Shown: positions 14,744 to 22,873 of the stretch, piece after piece
Position numbering within the stretch: the stretch's first letter is position 1
Layout of the letters: the number at the start of each line of letters is the position of its first letter
NCBI GenBank assembly: GCA_910587995.1
Contig: CAJUNS010000009.1
Span: forward strand, 1-64,000
Direction of reading: 5' to 3'
Source: an uncultured Oscillospiraceae bacterium
GTDB taxonomy: Bacteria; Bacillota_A; Clostridia; Oscillospirales; Acutalibacteraceae
DNA length: 64,000 bases
Position numbers and translations under genes: made by a program
The notes under the pieces: model-generated
What the model saw: the letters and a program-made list of their open reading frames with translations, nothing else
Database searches by the model: none
Told to the model about the DNA's origin: nothing

Positions 14744-14932
14744 ATGGCAAAATGTGATTTCTGCGGCAAGGGCGTGTCCTTCGGCTGCAAGGTTTCCCAC
14801 TCTATGCGGCATTCCAACCGGACCTGGAAGCCCAACATCCGCCGGGTCAAGGCGATTGTTGACGGGACCCCCAAGCGCGTATACGCCTGCACCCGCTGCC
14901 TGCGTTCCGGCAAGGTGACGCGGGCCGTTTAA
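14744..14932 (+). CDS. rpmB: 50S ribosomal protein L28, zinc-ribbon form
   Basis: A 62-residue L28 with the 'RHSNRTWKPNIRRV' core. Two CxxC pairs ('CDFCGKG' at the N-terminus and 'CTRCLRSGK' near the C-terminus) make it the zinc-binding (C+) form. The start follows a textbook AAAGGAGG. It is a single-gene unit with its own promoter and terminator. The longer frame upstream lies within the promoter and is rejected. Confidence 0.96.
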   Translation: MAKCDFCGKGVSFGCKVSHSMRHSNRTWKPNIRRVKAIVDGTPKRVYACTRCLRSGKVTRAV

Positions 14933-14964
14933 AATGCGTACCACAAACCGGTTCGAAATGAGCC

Positions 14965-15002
14965 AGGGCTGTTCTTTTCAGAGCAGTCCTGTTTCTGTTT
15001 TT
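14965..15002 (+). terminator. Terminator of rpmB
   Basis: A 10-bp stem with two G-U pairs (14965-14974 with 14981-14990) is followed by GTTTCTGTTTTT. Its end touches the stop codon of the convergent mscS-type gene. Confidence 0.8.
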
Positions 15003-15816
15003 ACCGGTCCATATGCACATCCAGCTGGGGGAAGGGAATCCGGACGCCCGTCTGGTCGAAGGCCAGCTTTACCGCTTCCTGCATGGCAAAGTATAAGTCC
15101 CAGTATGCCTCCTGCCTGCACCACAGCTTCATCACCAAAGTGACCGAGCTGTCCTTCAGCTCGCCCACGGCAATAACAGGGGCCGGGTCCGGCAGCACCC
15201 GCCCGTCCTGCTCCGCCAGCCGGACCAGAATGGCTTTCGCGGCCTGCAGGTCCGCGTCATAGGCTACGCCATAGCTTAGGTCCAGCCGCCGGGTGCCGTT
15301 GCTGGTAAAGTTTACCACCACGTCTCCGGTAATTTTAGAATTGGGTACAATAACCTCTTTGTTATCAAATGTGGCCAAAACCGTGTAAAGAATTTCAATG
15401 CGCTTCACAGTCCCCTCATAGCCCCCAAAGGACAGATAATCGCCCATCTTAAAGGGCTTGGTGAAGAGGATCTGCACCCCGCTGACAAAGTTGGACAAAC
15501 TGCCCTGCAAGGCGAAGCTGGCGGTAAGGCCCGCCGCACCCAGGGCGGCCACCAGGGAGGTAATGTTAATCTCCAGCTGGGCAATGGCGCTGACCGCCGC
15601 CATCAGCAGCACCAGGGCCTTAACCATAGAGGCCACAAAACCAGCCACCAGCGGGTCTCCGTGGGCCCGCTTTACAGCCCGCTTGGCCAGGCGGGCGGCC
15701 AGCTTGGCCAGCTGCCAGCCCGCGAAGAAGATCAGCCCGGCTAAAGCCAGGTTGCCGCCTAAATGGACCAGCCAGGCGAAAAGCTGGTCTGCCAGATTTT
15801 TCCATTCCACTTGCAA
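15001..15816 (-). CDS. mscS: Small-conductance mechanosensitive channel (MscS)
   Basis: A 271-residue MscS-family channel that opens under membrane tension and releases solutes during hypo-osmotic shock. Three membrane helices lie at about 20-40, 60-80 and 85-115; the third, pore-lining helix carries the glycine-alanine pattern ('ALGAAGLTASFALQGSLSNF'). The beta domain follows with 'PFKMGDYLSFGGYEGTVKRI' and 'IVPNSKI', then the alpha-beta cytoplasmic cage. Length and order match the family. The start follows AGGAGGCG. Transcribed convergently with rpmB. Confidence 0.95.
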   Translation of the reverse strand: MQVEWKNLADQLFAWLVHLGGNLALAGLIFFAGWQLAKLAARLAKRAVKRAHGDPLVAGFVASMVKALVLLMAAVSAIAQLEINITSLVAALGAAGLTASFALQGSLSNFVSGVQILFTKPFKMGDYLSFGGYEGTVKRIEILYTVLATFDNKEVIVPNSKITGDVVVNFTSNGTRRLDLSYGVAYDADLQAAKAILVRLAEQDGRVLPDPAPVIAVGELKDSSVTLVMKLWCRQEAYWDLYFAMQEAVKLAFDQTGVRIPFPQLDVHMDR

Positions 15817-15854
15817 AGGAAACGCCTCCTTTTTTGCAAAAATTGCCGGTGCTA

Positions 15855-15892
15855 ATCACCCCCAGGCAGTGCAGAATAAGCCTGGGGGTGAT
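15855..15892 (+). promoter_or_regulatory. Hairpin covering the ribosome site of the small ORF
   Basis: A perfect 13-bp stem, ATCACCCCCAGGC (15855-15867) with GCCTGGGGGTGAT (15880-15892), includes the GGGGGTG that serves the next start codon at 15896. It may limit translation of the small protein. Confidence 0.5.
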
Positions 15893-15895
15893 GTT

Positions 15896-16093
15896 ATGTT
15901 TCCGTATCAATGGGGCACAGCGCCCATCGGGGACCCGGCTGGTATGACCGCCGGGGTTCCGCCGCTGGCAGGGTTTCCCGGCCTGCGGGACCTGCCCGAG
16001 GATGTGCGGGCAGGTTTGGAAGAGCATCAAGACGAGCTGCGCAATGAGGAAGATTACCGGCGTTTGGTGAACGAGCTGATGCTCCGCCGCTGA
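15896..16093 (+). CDS. Small hypothetical protein, 65 aa
   Basis: A 65-residue protein whose first half is proline- and glycine-rich and second half a charged helix ('EDVRAGLEEHQDELRNEEDY'). No signal peptide, metal site or known family is recognised. The start is the ATG at 15896, with GGGGGTG as ribosome site inside a strong hairpin. It lies between divergent mscS and convergent lysC and is followed by a terminator, supporting it as a real gene. Function unknown. Confidence 0.6.
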   Translation: MFPYQWGTAPIGDPAGMTAGVPPLAGFPGLRDLPEDVRAGLEEHQDELRNEEDYRRLVNELMLRR

Positions 16094-16100
16094 GCGGAAA

Positions 16101-16134
16101 AACAGGTGGGGGAGAGGCCCCGCCTGTTTTTTCT
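16101..16134. terminator. Bidirectional terminator
   Basis: AACAGGTGGGG pairs with CCCCGCCTGTT across a short loop, with T runs on both strands. It ends the small ORF on the plus strand and the aspartate kinase gene on the minus strand. Confidence 0.85.
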
Positions 16135-16149
16135 ATTGGGGAAATTCCG

Positions 16150-17358
16150 TCAATTCTCGAAGAACTTCTGGTGAATGGCCTCCACGGCCCGGTCGCTGTC
16201 CGCCTTGTGAACCAGCACAGAAATTTTAATCTCGCTGGTGGAGATCATCTGAATGTTTACATTGCGGCTGAACAGGGCCTCAAACATCTCCGCCGCCACG
16301 CCGGGGTGGCTCTCCATGCCCGCGCCCACAATGGACACCTTGGACACATTGTCGTCTGCCACCAGGCTGGTGGCGCCCAGCTTTTCGGTGTAGGCCTTCA
16401 GCAGCTCAATGGTCTCCTCCATCCGGTCCTTCTCCACAGTAAAGCTGATGTCCTTGGTGCCGTTGCGGCCAATGGACTGAAGAATAATGTCCACATTGGT
16501 GCCCTTTGACGAGAGCTTGGAGAAAATTTTAAAGGCCAGGCCCGGCTTATCCGGCACGCCGATAATGGAAATGCGGGCAATGTCATCATCCTTGGCCACG
16601 CCGCTTAAAAGCATCTGTTCCACGCTGTTCTCCTCCTTCACAATGGTCCCCCGGGCCCGGGTAAGGCTGGAGAGGACTTCTAGTTCAATGTTATACTTTT
16701 TCGCCATTTCCACCGAGCGGTTGTGCAGCACCTGCGCGCCCAAAGAGGCCAGCTCCAGCATCTCGTCGTAGGTGATGCAGGAAAGCTTTTTCGCCCCGGG
16801 AATCTTCCTGGGGTCCGCGGTGTACACGCCGTCCACATCGGTGTAAATCTGGCACAAATCGGCATGCATGGCGGCGGCATAGGCCACGGCGCTGGTGTCG
16901 CTGCCTCCCCGGCCAATGGTGGTTAAATCGCCATAGCGGTTCACGCCTTGAAAACCGGCTATCACCACAATGCGGCGTTTGTCCAGCTCTTTTTTGACCC
17001 GCGAGGTGTCGATTCTCTTGATGCGCGCGCTGCCATGGTCCGAGGTGGTATTAAACCCCGCCTGCCAGCCCAGCAGGGAAACCACCGGATAACCCATGCG
17101 CTCAATGGCCATGGCCAGCAGCGCGGCGGAAACCTGTTCGCCAGAGGCAAGCAGCATATCCATCTCCCGCTTGCTGGGCCGCTGGTTCACCTCCGCGGCT
17201 TTGGCGGTCAGGTCGTCGGTGGTGTCGCCCTGGGCGGAAACCACCACCACCACATCGTTGCCGTCCTTATAGGCGGAGGTCACAATGTCCGCCACATTGT
17301 CAATGCGCTCGGCGTCCCGGACGGAGGTGCCGCCGAATTTCTGTACAATTAAAGCCAT
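16150..17358 (-). CDS. lysC: Aspartate kinase
   Basis: A 402-residue aspartokinase that phosphorylates aspartate in the first step of the lysine, threonine and methionine pathway. The N-terminal 'KFGGTSV' (residues 6-12) and the 'TTIGRGGSDTSAVAYAAAM' motif define the kinase domain; two ACT domains follow (about 265-400) for feedback control. The start at 17358 has GAGGGG six bases upstream; the ATG ten codons earlier has no ribosome site. It has its own consensus promoter but lies in line with hom and thrB, so threonine and lysine entry enzymes are grouped. Confidence 0.96.
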   Translation of the reverse strand: MALIVQKFGGTSVRDAERIDNVADIVTSAYKDGNDVVVVVSAQGDTTDDLTAKAAEVNQRPSKREMDMLLASGEQVSAALLAMAIERMGYPVVSLLGWQAGFNTTSDHGSARIKRIDTSRVKKELDKRRIVVIAGFQGVNRYGDLTTIGRGGSDTSAVAYAAAMHADLCQIYTDVDGVYTADPRKIPGAKKLSCITYDEMLELASLGAQVLHNRSVEMAKKYNIELEVLSSLTRARGTIVKEENSVEQMLLSGVAKDDDIARISIIGVPDKPGLAFKIFSKLSSKGTNVDIILQSIGRNGTKDISFTVEKDRMEETIELLKAYTEKLGATSLVADDNVSKVSIVGAGMESHPGVAAEMFEALFSRNVNIQMISTSEIKISVLVHKADSDRAVEAIHQKFFEN

Positions 17359-17396
17359 ATACAACCCCTCTGGATTCAGTATAGTCAAGTAGTGCT

Positions 17397-17425
17397 ATTA
17401 TACAGTGAAAGCTGGCCGCTGTCAA
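17397..17425 (-). promoter_or_regulatory. Consensus promoter of lysC
   Basis: On the minus strand TTGACA (17425-17420) and TATAAT (17402-17397) are separated by 17 bases, about 38 bases before the start codon. The leader is too short for a riboswitch. Confidence 0.88.
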
Positions 17426-17467
17426 TATCTGTAAGGCGGCAGATTGAAAATCATGAAAACCGCCTTT

Positions 17468-18364
17468 TCACTCAATGACCACCTTGGCCCCCTCCTGGTC
17501 CGCCTGGAGAATTTCCACCCGCCAGCCGGTAATGCCCTTGTCGGCCAGATGAGAGGCGCAGTTCTCGCCAAAGGCCTTGGCGTTCTCCGCGTCAATCATG
17601 GCGATGATGGTGGGGCCCGCCCCGCTGACGTAAGTACCCAGGCTTCCCAGCTCATAGCTCATGCGGAACACATTGTCGTAGTTTTCAATCAGCCCCGAAC
17701 GGTAGGGCTGGTGGATGCGGTCCTGGACCGCCACTCTCAGGTTATGCAGCTCCCCAGAGAAGAGGGAGGCGGTCATCAGCCCGGAGCGGGACAGATTGTA
17801 CACCGCGTCCTCCCGGCTGTACGCCTGGGGCAGGGCGGCCCGGGCCTTCTCGGTTTTCAGCTCAAAGGGGGGAATCATCAGCGCGAAGCGGATCTTCTCG
17901 CTGACAGGCACACTGACGCTGTACACCCGCTCTCCCTCCATGGCGGAAGCCACCAGCCCGCCGGAAAGAGCCGGGCTGGTGTTGTCCGGGTGGCCCTCAA
18001 TTTTCGCGGCCAGATTGATCAAATCCGTTTTAGAAAGGGGATTGCCCATAAAACGGTTGGCCGCCAGAATGCCTGCCACAATGCAGGCCGAGCTGCTGCC
18101 CAGCCCCCGGGCCATGGGAATGTTGTTTTCCTGAATAATCCGCAGCCCCGGCAGCTTTTTGCCGCAAATTTCGTAGAGATGCTTGGCCGCCCAGAAAATC
18201 AGGTTGCTCTCGTCTGTGGGCACCTTCATGCCGTCCGTGCAGGTGATGTCCAGGCCGTCGTATTCCTCCACCCACACCCGGTTCTGCATGGTGAGGGCCA
18301 GCCCCAGGGAGTCAAAGCCAGAGCCCAGGTTGGCGCTGGTGGCGGGTACATCGATTCGAATCAT
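17468..18364 (-). CDS. thrB: Homoserine kinase
   Basis: A 298-residue GHMP-family kinase that phosphorylates homoserine in threonine synthesis. Signatures seen: the N-terminal 'VPATSANLGSGFDSLGLAL', the ATP-binding 'PMARGLGSSSAC' (about 83-94) and the C-terminal 'TYVSGAGPTIIAM' loop. Length is typical. It follows homoserine dehydrogenase by 12 bases with a ribosome site AAGGAGG, indicating an operon. Threonine synthase is not in the window. Confidence 0.96.
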   Translation of the reverse strand: MIRIDVPATSANLGSGFDSLGLALTMQNRVWVEEYDGLDITCTDGMKVPTDESNLIFWAAKHLYEICGKKLPGLRIIQENNIPMARGLGSSSACIVAGILAANRFMGNPLSKTDLINLAAKIEGHPDNTSPALSGGLVASAMEGERVYSVSVPVSEKIRFALMIPPFELKTEKARAALPQAYSREDAVYNLSRSGLMTASLFSGELHNLRVAVQDRIHQPYRSGLIENYDNVFRMSYELGSLGTYVSGAGPTIIAMIDAENAKAFGENCASHLADKGITGWRVEILQADQEGAKVVIE

Positions 18365-18376
18365 GTGGCAGCCTCC

Positions 18377-19624
18377 TTAAAAATCGGAAATCAAAATCCG
18401 TCCGCAAACGGACATGCCCGCCTTTTTCAGCTGGGCCAGCTTCTCGTCCAATCCGGCGGGGGTCAGGCCCGCCGCGGAAAAGCCCGCCTCGCCGGGCTCC
18501 TCGTCCTTGCGGATAATCCGCGCCGCCTGAGGGAACAGGGCCTGGGCGGCGGCAAAGGCCTGGTCCGAAGAGCCCGGACCCTTAATATGCACAAAGAACT
18601 CACCGGCCATCCGCGCAAAGGGCTCTACATAGTCCGGCTTAGCGTCCTCCCAGTAAAGGTATTTCCGCGCTTTAAAATGCTTTACACAGTCAATCACATC
18701 CGCCACCACAGCGCTGGCGGTGGGTAGCTTGCCCGCGCCCTTGCCATAAAAGACCACATCGCCGGTGGCGTCTCCCCGCACCAAAATGCCGTTAAACACA
18801 TCGTCTACATTGGCCAGCTGGCTCTCCCGGTGGATGAACATGGGAGCCACCAGAATGGAGATTTTGCCGTTTTCTCCCATCTTCACCATGCCGATGAGCT
18901 TGATGACGCCGCCCCAGGCCTCCGCGTAGGCCACATCGCCCAAGGTAATTTGAGTGATGCCCTCGGTGTGCACGTCCTGGGGATATACATGGGTGCCAAA
19001 GGCCAAGCTGGCCAAAATGCAGATCTTCCGGCAGGCGTCCGCGCCCTCCACATCGGCGGAGGGATCCCGTTCGGCATAGCCCAGCTCCTGGGCCATGGCC
19101 AAAGCCTCCTCAAAGCCCATCTGCTCCCGGATCATCTTAGTCAGAATAAAGTTGGTGGTACCGTTGAGAATGCCCGCGATTTCGCCCACCTCGTTGGCCG
19201 CCAGACACTGGCTGATGGGCCGGATGATGGGGATGCCGCCTCCCACGCTGGCCTCGAAAAGAAAGTTCAGGTTGTTCTTCTGGGCCAGGGCGATCAGCTC
19301 CGCTCCCTTGGCGGCCACCAGCTCCTTGTTGGAGGTGACAAAGGACTTGCCGTTCTCCAGGCAGGCCTTGGCAAAGCCATAGGCGGGCTCCAGGCCTCCC
19401 ATGCACTCCACCACAATCTTCACATCCGGGTCTTGCAGAATTTGGTTAAAATCCTTGGTGAACAGCCCGGCGTAGGGCAGCTGGGGAAAGTCCCGCAGGT
19501 CTAAAATGTGTTTGACGCGAATCTCTTCCTTGGCCCGCCGGGTGATGCTCTCCCGGTGGGTGAGGAGTACCTCCAGCACCCCCGAGCCAACAACGCCGTG
19601 GCCTAATACCGCTATGTCTGCCAT
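18377..19624 (-). CDS. hom: Homoserine dehydrogenase
   Basis: A 415-residue NAD(P)-dependent enzyme reducing aspartate semialdehyde to homoserine. The Rossmann motif is 'VLGHGVVGSGV' near the N-terminus; 'GILNGTTNFILTKM' and 'AERDPSADVEGADACRKI' are the catalytic-domain signatures. A C-terminal ACT-like regulatory region (about 335-415) is present ('EFFVHIKGPG'). The ATG at 19624 is preferred, with GAGGAAG nine bases upstream; the in-frame GTG three codons earlier overlaps that site. It follows the PBP gene by 90 bases and may share its transcript. Confidence 0.95.
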   Translation of the reverse strand: MADIAVLGHGVVGSGVLEVLLTHRESITRRAKEEIRVKHILDLRDFPQLPYAGLFTKDFNQILQDPDVKIVVECMGGLEPAYGFAKACLENGKSFVTSNKELVAAKGAELIALAQKNNLNFLFEASVGGGIPIIRPISQCLAANEVGEIAGILNGTTNFILTKMIREQMGFEEALAMAQELGYAERDPSADVEGADACRKICILASLAFGTHVYPQDVHTEGITQITLGDVAYAEAWGGVIKLIGMVKMGENGKISILVAPMFIHRESQLANVDDVFNGILVRGDATGDVVFYGKGAGKLPTASAVVADVIDCVKHFKARKYLYWEDAKPDYVEPFARMAGEFFVHIKGPGSSDQAFAAAQALFPQAARIIRKDEEPGEAGFSAAGLTPAGLDEKLAQLKKAGMSVCGRILISDF

Positions 19625-19714
19625 GTCTACCACTTCCTCAAAATATGTTTTCCCGGCCGCTATGTAGCCGGGACGTCCCGGCTGGTTTTCGCTGTAAAAC
19701 TTCTGCCTAAAAAG

Positions 19715-22285
19715 CTATCCTTGGGGCACGTCCGGCGTGTGGATGCCCGGCGGGTCCTCGCCGCCGGGATCATCGCCCGGCTCGCTGGGGCTGCTGGAAA
19801 TGCCCGGATCGCTGCTGGACGGTTCATCTGTGGGCGTGGGGTCCGGCTCCCAGGGATTGGGCGGGAAGCTGGGCTCCGGTTCCTCGGTGGGCGTGGGCTG
19901 GGGATCTTCCGTAGGCGAGGGCTCAGGCGTACCGTCTCCGCCGCTGGGCGAAGGCTCCGCGCTGGGTCCGGCGCTGGGCGACACAGAGGGACCAACGGAG
20001 GGGGCTACAGAGGGGCCGACGGAAGGCGCCACAGAAGGCGAAACAGAGGGGGAGACCGTGGGGCCGGCAATGTGGTCCGAGCCGCCGTTGCAGGTGGAGG
20101 GGGCGTTGCCCGGCTCATACCAGCCGGTGGCGGTGTCAAAGCAGCTGGAGCCCGCCAGCTTGCCGCTGCTGCGGCAGAAAGCGGCGGCGTACACATTGTC
20201 GCTTAAAACCCACTGCTTGCCAGACCAGTCGTAATTTTCCATCAAATGGGCCATCACCGCGTACCAGGTGTCCATGTGGGTGCCCTGGTCAATCAGGTCC
20301 CGGGGGATGTCGTAGCCGTTCCAGATGCCGGCCACGCAGAAGGGGGTGCCGCCCACAAAGTACAGGTCGTACTCATCGTCCGTGGTGCCGGTTTTGCCAA
20401 ACAGGTCGATGCCATACTCATAGCTGAGCCCGGCCAGCTGGCCGCCGGTGGCCTGGGCGCCGAAGATGGGCCCGTGGAGCAGCTTGTTCATAATGGTGGC
20501 CCGCTCCTCGCTCATCACCCGGGTGCCCTCGGTATCCCGGTTGTCCAAAATCACGTTGTTGTTGTGGTCCTTTACGTAATAGTAGCCAAAGGGCTTGTGG
20601 TAAACGCCTCCGTTGGCAAAAATCTGGTACCCGGCGGTCATTTCCTCCACCGTGACGCCCCAGCTCAAGCCGCCCAGAGACATGGCAGAGCGGCTGTGGG
20701 AGTCAGCCTCGGTGGGGGAGGTGAAGTGCAGGGACTGGGTCAGCCACTCGTAGCAGGACTCGGGGGTCAGGGTGGTGCAAAGCTGTGCCGCAGGAGCGTT
20801 GATGGACCGCTCGATGGCCTCGTCCACGCACATGTATTTTTTATACACGCCGTTCCAGTTGGCCGGGCCGGGTTCGCCGCCCTCGCCGTTCCAGTCGGCC
20901 AAGGGCTCGTCCTTTAAGATGCTGCCATAGGTGATGGTGCCGTTGGCAATACCCAGGGCATAGGGGCTCAGGCCCTTCATAGAAGAGCCGCACTGGCGCT
21001 GCGAGTCGGTAGAGCGGCTCTCCAGCAGGCTGCCCTCCCGCTCATAGCGCCCGCCGATGGTGGCCAGCACCCGGCCGGTGTAGGGGTCCATCATAAAGAA
21101 GCCCACCTCAATGTCCTCGTCATCGGGCAGCATGCCTGTGTTGGTTAAAAAGTAGCGCTCCAGATCTGTTTGCAGGTTATAGTCCATGGCGCAGTGAATC
21201 TCCAGGCCGCCGTTGTAGATCATGTTGCAGGCATAGTCCCAGGAGTAGCCGTAGCGGTCCATCAGGTCGCTGACCACCTGGTTGAAGGTGTAGTCAATGT
21301 ACCAGTTCCACTTGGTGTGGTCCTGGTTTTCCTGGTTGTCCGTTTCCTCAATCTCCGCGCCCACAAAGTCCATTTGAGCCAGCTCGGCCACAGCCGCGTC
21401 GTGCTCGGCCTGAGAGAGGGGCATCAGGTGCTCGGTATCCAGCTCGCCCTCCTGGGTCAGCTTCAGCATGCGGTCCAGCACTACCTCCGCCTTCTCCTTG
21501 GAGGCTTCCGGAAAGATCAGCGGGTTGTACTGGTAAGGGTTTTGGGTAATGCCCGCAATCAGGGCGCACTCGGCCAGGCTGCACTCGGTGATGCTCTTGT
21601 CAAAGTAGCACCGGGCGGCGGCCTCCACGCCCTGGCAGATTCCGCCGTAGTTTACAATGTTAAGATAGGCCTCCAATATCTCCGACTTGGTATATTTGTT
21701 GTCCTCCATGTTAAGGGCGGTAAAAATCTCTTTAATTTTCCGCAGAACGCTGACCTGGTTCTCATTGGTGATGTTTTTAATGAGCTGCTGGGTCAGGGTA
21801 GAGCCGCCGCCGCCGTTTCCGCTGTTGGTCAGCAGCTTAAACACCGCGCCGAAGGTTCCCTTAAGGTCCACGCCCTGGTGCTGGTAAAAGCGGTGGTCCT
21901 CAATGGCGATCTGGGCGGTCTGCATGGCCTGGGGAATCTCGGAAAGAGGCATCCAGATGCGGTCCTCGTTGCGGGCGATGGGCAGATACTCGGAGGAGTT
22001 GCCCTCCTGGTCGTCCAGCATGATCATGCTGGAAAAGTTCAGGCTGGTGGCGTTGATGTCCGGGGGCTCCACATCGCGGAAGCTTAAAATGAAGGAGGCC
22101 ACGGAGAGCATGCAGAGAACGCCTGTGATGGCCAAAACCCAAAACACGGTTTTAAAGGCCTTCCACAGCATTCCCCCCATGGTCTTCACCGTGGCCCCGG
22201 CAGACTGGGTGAATTCCCCCTCCGTGTGGCGGCTGGGAGCCTGGAAGGTGGTGGTGTTGTATTTATTGATATCTTCTTTTCTCAC
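19715..22285 (-). CDS. Class A penicillin-binding protein
   Basis: An 856-residue bifunctional peptidoglycan synthase. It has a short cytoplasmic tail, one membrane anchor (about 42-69), a glycosyltransferase GT51 domain with the catalytic Glu in 'IEDHRFYQHQGVD' (Glu129) and 'GGGGSTLTQQLIKN', and a transpeptidase domain with the active Ser in 'GSSMKG', 'SINAPA' and 'GKTGTTDDEYD'. The C-terminal 110 residues are a Pro/Ser/Glu-rich tail with repeated PSV units, probably a cell-wall spacer. The GTG start at 22285 is chosen for its GGAGG site; an ATG 20 codons upstream has none. Confidence 0.93.
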   Translation of the reverse strand: MRKEDINKYNTTTFQAPSRHTEGEFTQSAGATVKTMGGMLWKAFKTVFWVLAITGVLCMLSVASFILSFRDVEPPDINATSLNFSSMIMLDDQEGNSSEYLPIARNEDRIWMPLSEIPQAMQTAQIAIEDHRFYQHQGVDLKGTFGAVFKLLTNSGNGGGGSTLTQQLIKNITNENQVSVLRKIKEIFTALNMEDNKYTKSEILEAYLNIVNYGGICQGVEAAARCYFDKSITECSLAECALIAGITQNPYQYNPLIFPEASKEKAEVVLDRMLKLTQEGELDTEHLMPLSQAEHDAAVAELAQMDFVGAEIEETDNQENQDHTKWNWYIDYTFNQVVSDLMDRYGYSWDYACNMIYNGGLEIHCAMDYNLQTDLERYFLTNTGMLPDDEDIEVGFFMMDPYTGRVLATIGGRYEREGSLLESRSTDSQRQCGSSMKGLSPYALGIANGTITYGSILKDEPLADWNGEGGEPGPANWNGVYKKYMCVDEAIERSINAPAAQLCTTLTPESCYEWLTQSLHFTSPTEADSHSRSAMSLGGLSWGVTVEEMTAGYQIFANGGVYHKPFGYYYVKDHNNNVILDNRDTEGTRVMSEERATIMNKLLHGPIFGAQATGGQLAGLSYEYGIDLFGKTGTTDDEYDLYFVGGTPFCVAGIWNGYDIPRDLIDQGTHMDTWYAVMAHLMENYDWSGKQWVLSDNVYAAAFCRSSGKLAGSSCFDTATGWYEPGNAPSTCNGGSDHIAGPTVSPSVSPSVAPSVGPSVAPSVGPSVSPSAGPSAEPSPSGGDGTPEPSPTEDPQPTPTEEPEPSFPPNPWEPDPTPTDEPSSSDPGISSSPSEPGDDPGGEDPPGIHTPDVPQG

Positions 22286-22464
22286 TGCGGTATTCCTCCA
22301 TTGGTAGTAGGGGTGGCGGGAGCCTCTGGAATCCGGGCCTACCATTCAGTATGGGCCGGATGGCCGCGTCAAATCGCTTCGGGCGAAATTTCCGGCGGGT
22401 GATTAGCCCACCGGCCCCCGGCCTATACTAGAGCTGAAATAAACTCCGAACCGAGGTGGCGGAT

Positions 22465-22866
22465 ATGACGCATAAAAAGTACAAAACCTATACCCTGGCG
22501 CTGCTGCTCATCACCATAGCCGCGCTGATTGTGACAGCGGCCATGCTCTCTCTCAAAAGGGAGGCCAAGGCGGTCCAGGCCAGCCCGGCGGGGGGCCCGG
22601 CGGATTCCGGTACTGCTTATTATACCCCAAACCCGGCGGTAAGTCAAGACAGCCGGGGAACCGGCGCGGGGGAGGAGGGCGCGGGATATTATATCACCAT
22701 CTACAAAGGCCGGGTGGGGGCCTTTCGGGTGGGAGAGGCGGAGCCGGTGCTCACGGCGGACACAGAGGTTTATCTTCTGCCCCAAGAGGATTTGGAGCTT
22801 CTGCGCCGGGGCCTCTGGGTCCAAACCCTAAACGAGGCCCGGGCCCTTCTGGAGGACTATGATTAA
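22465..22866 (+). CDS. BofC-like C-terminal domain protein
   Basis: A 133-residue protein with an N-terminal membrane anchor (about 9-29), a Pro/Gly/Ser-rich linker, and a C-terminal domain (about 72-131: 'YYITIYKGRVGAFRVGE', then 'DLELLRRGLWVQTLNEARALLEDY') that resembles the C-terminal domain of BofC. BofC restrains the sigma-K activating protease during sporulation in Bacillus. The N-terminal BofC domain is missing, so the exact role here is unsure. It is divergent from the PBP gene and convergent with the YesM-type kinase. Confidence 0.72.
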   Translation: MTHKKYKTYTLALLLITIAALIVTAAMLSLKREAKAVQASPAGGPADSGTAYYTPNPAVSQDSRGTGAGEEGAGYYITIYKGRVGAFRVGEAEPVLTADTEVYLLPQEDLELLRRGLWVQTLNEARALLEDYD

Positions 22867-22873
22867 CCGGCCC

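Noticed and set aside
17444..18727. 427-codon plus-strand frame opposite thrB and hom
   Set aside because: It spans two well-defined minus-strand genes and the gap between them.
19740..20060. Tandem DNA repeats near the PBP C-terminus as a CRISPR or satellite
   Set aside because: They are degenerate codons for PSV-type protein repeats, in frame with the PBP.
22343..22345. Upstream ATG as the PBP start
   Set aside because: No ribosome site precedes it; the GTG 20 codons downstream has GGAGG at good spacing.
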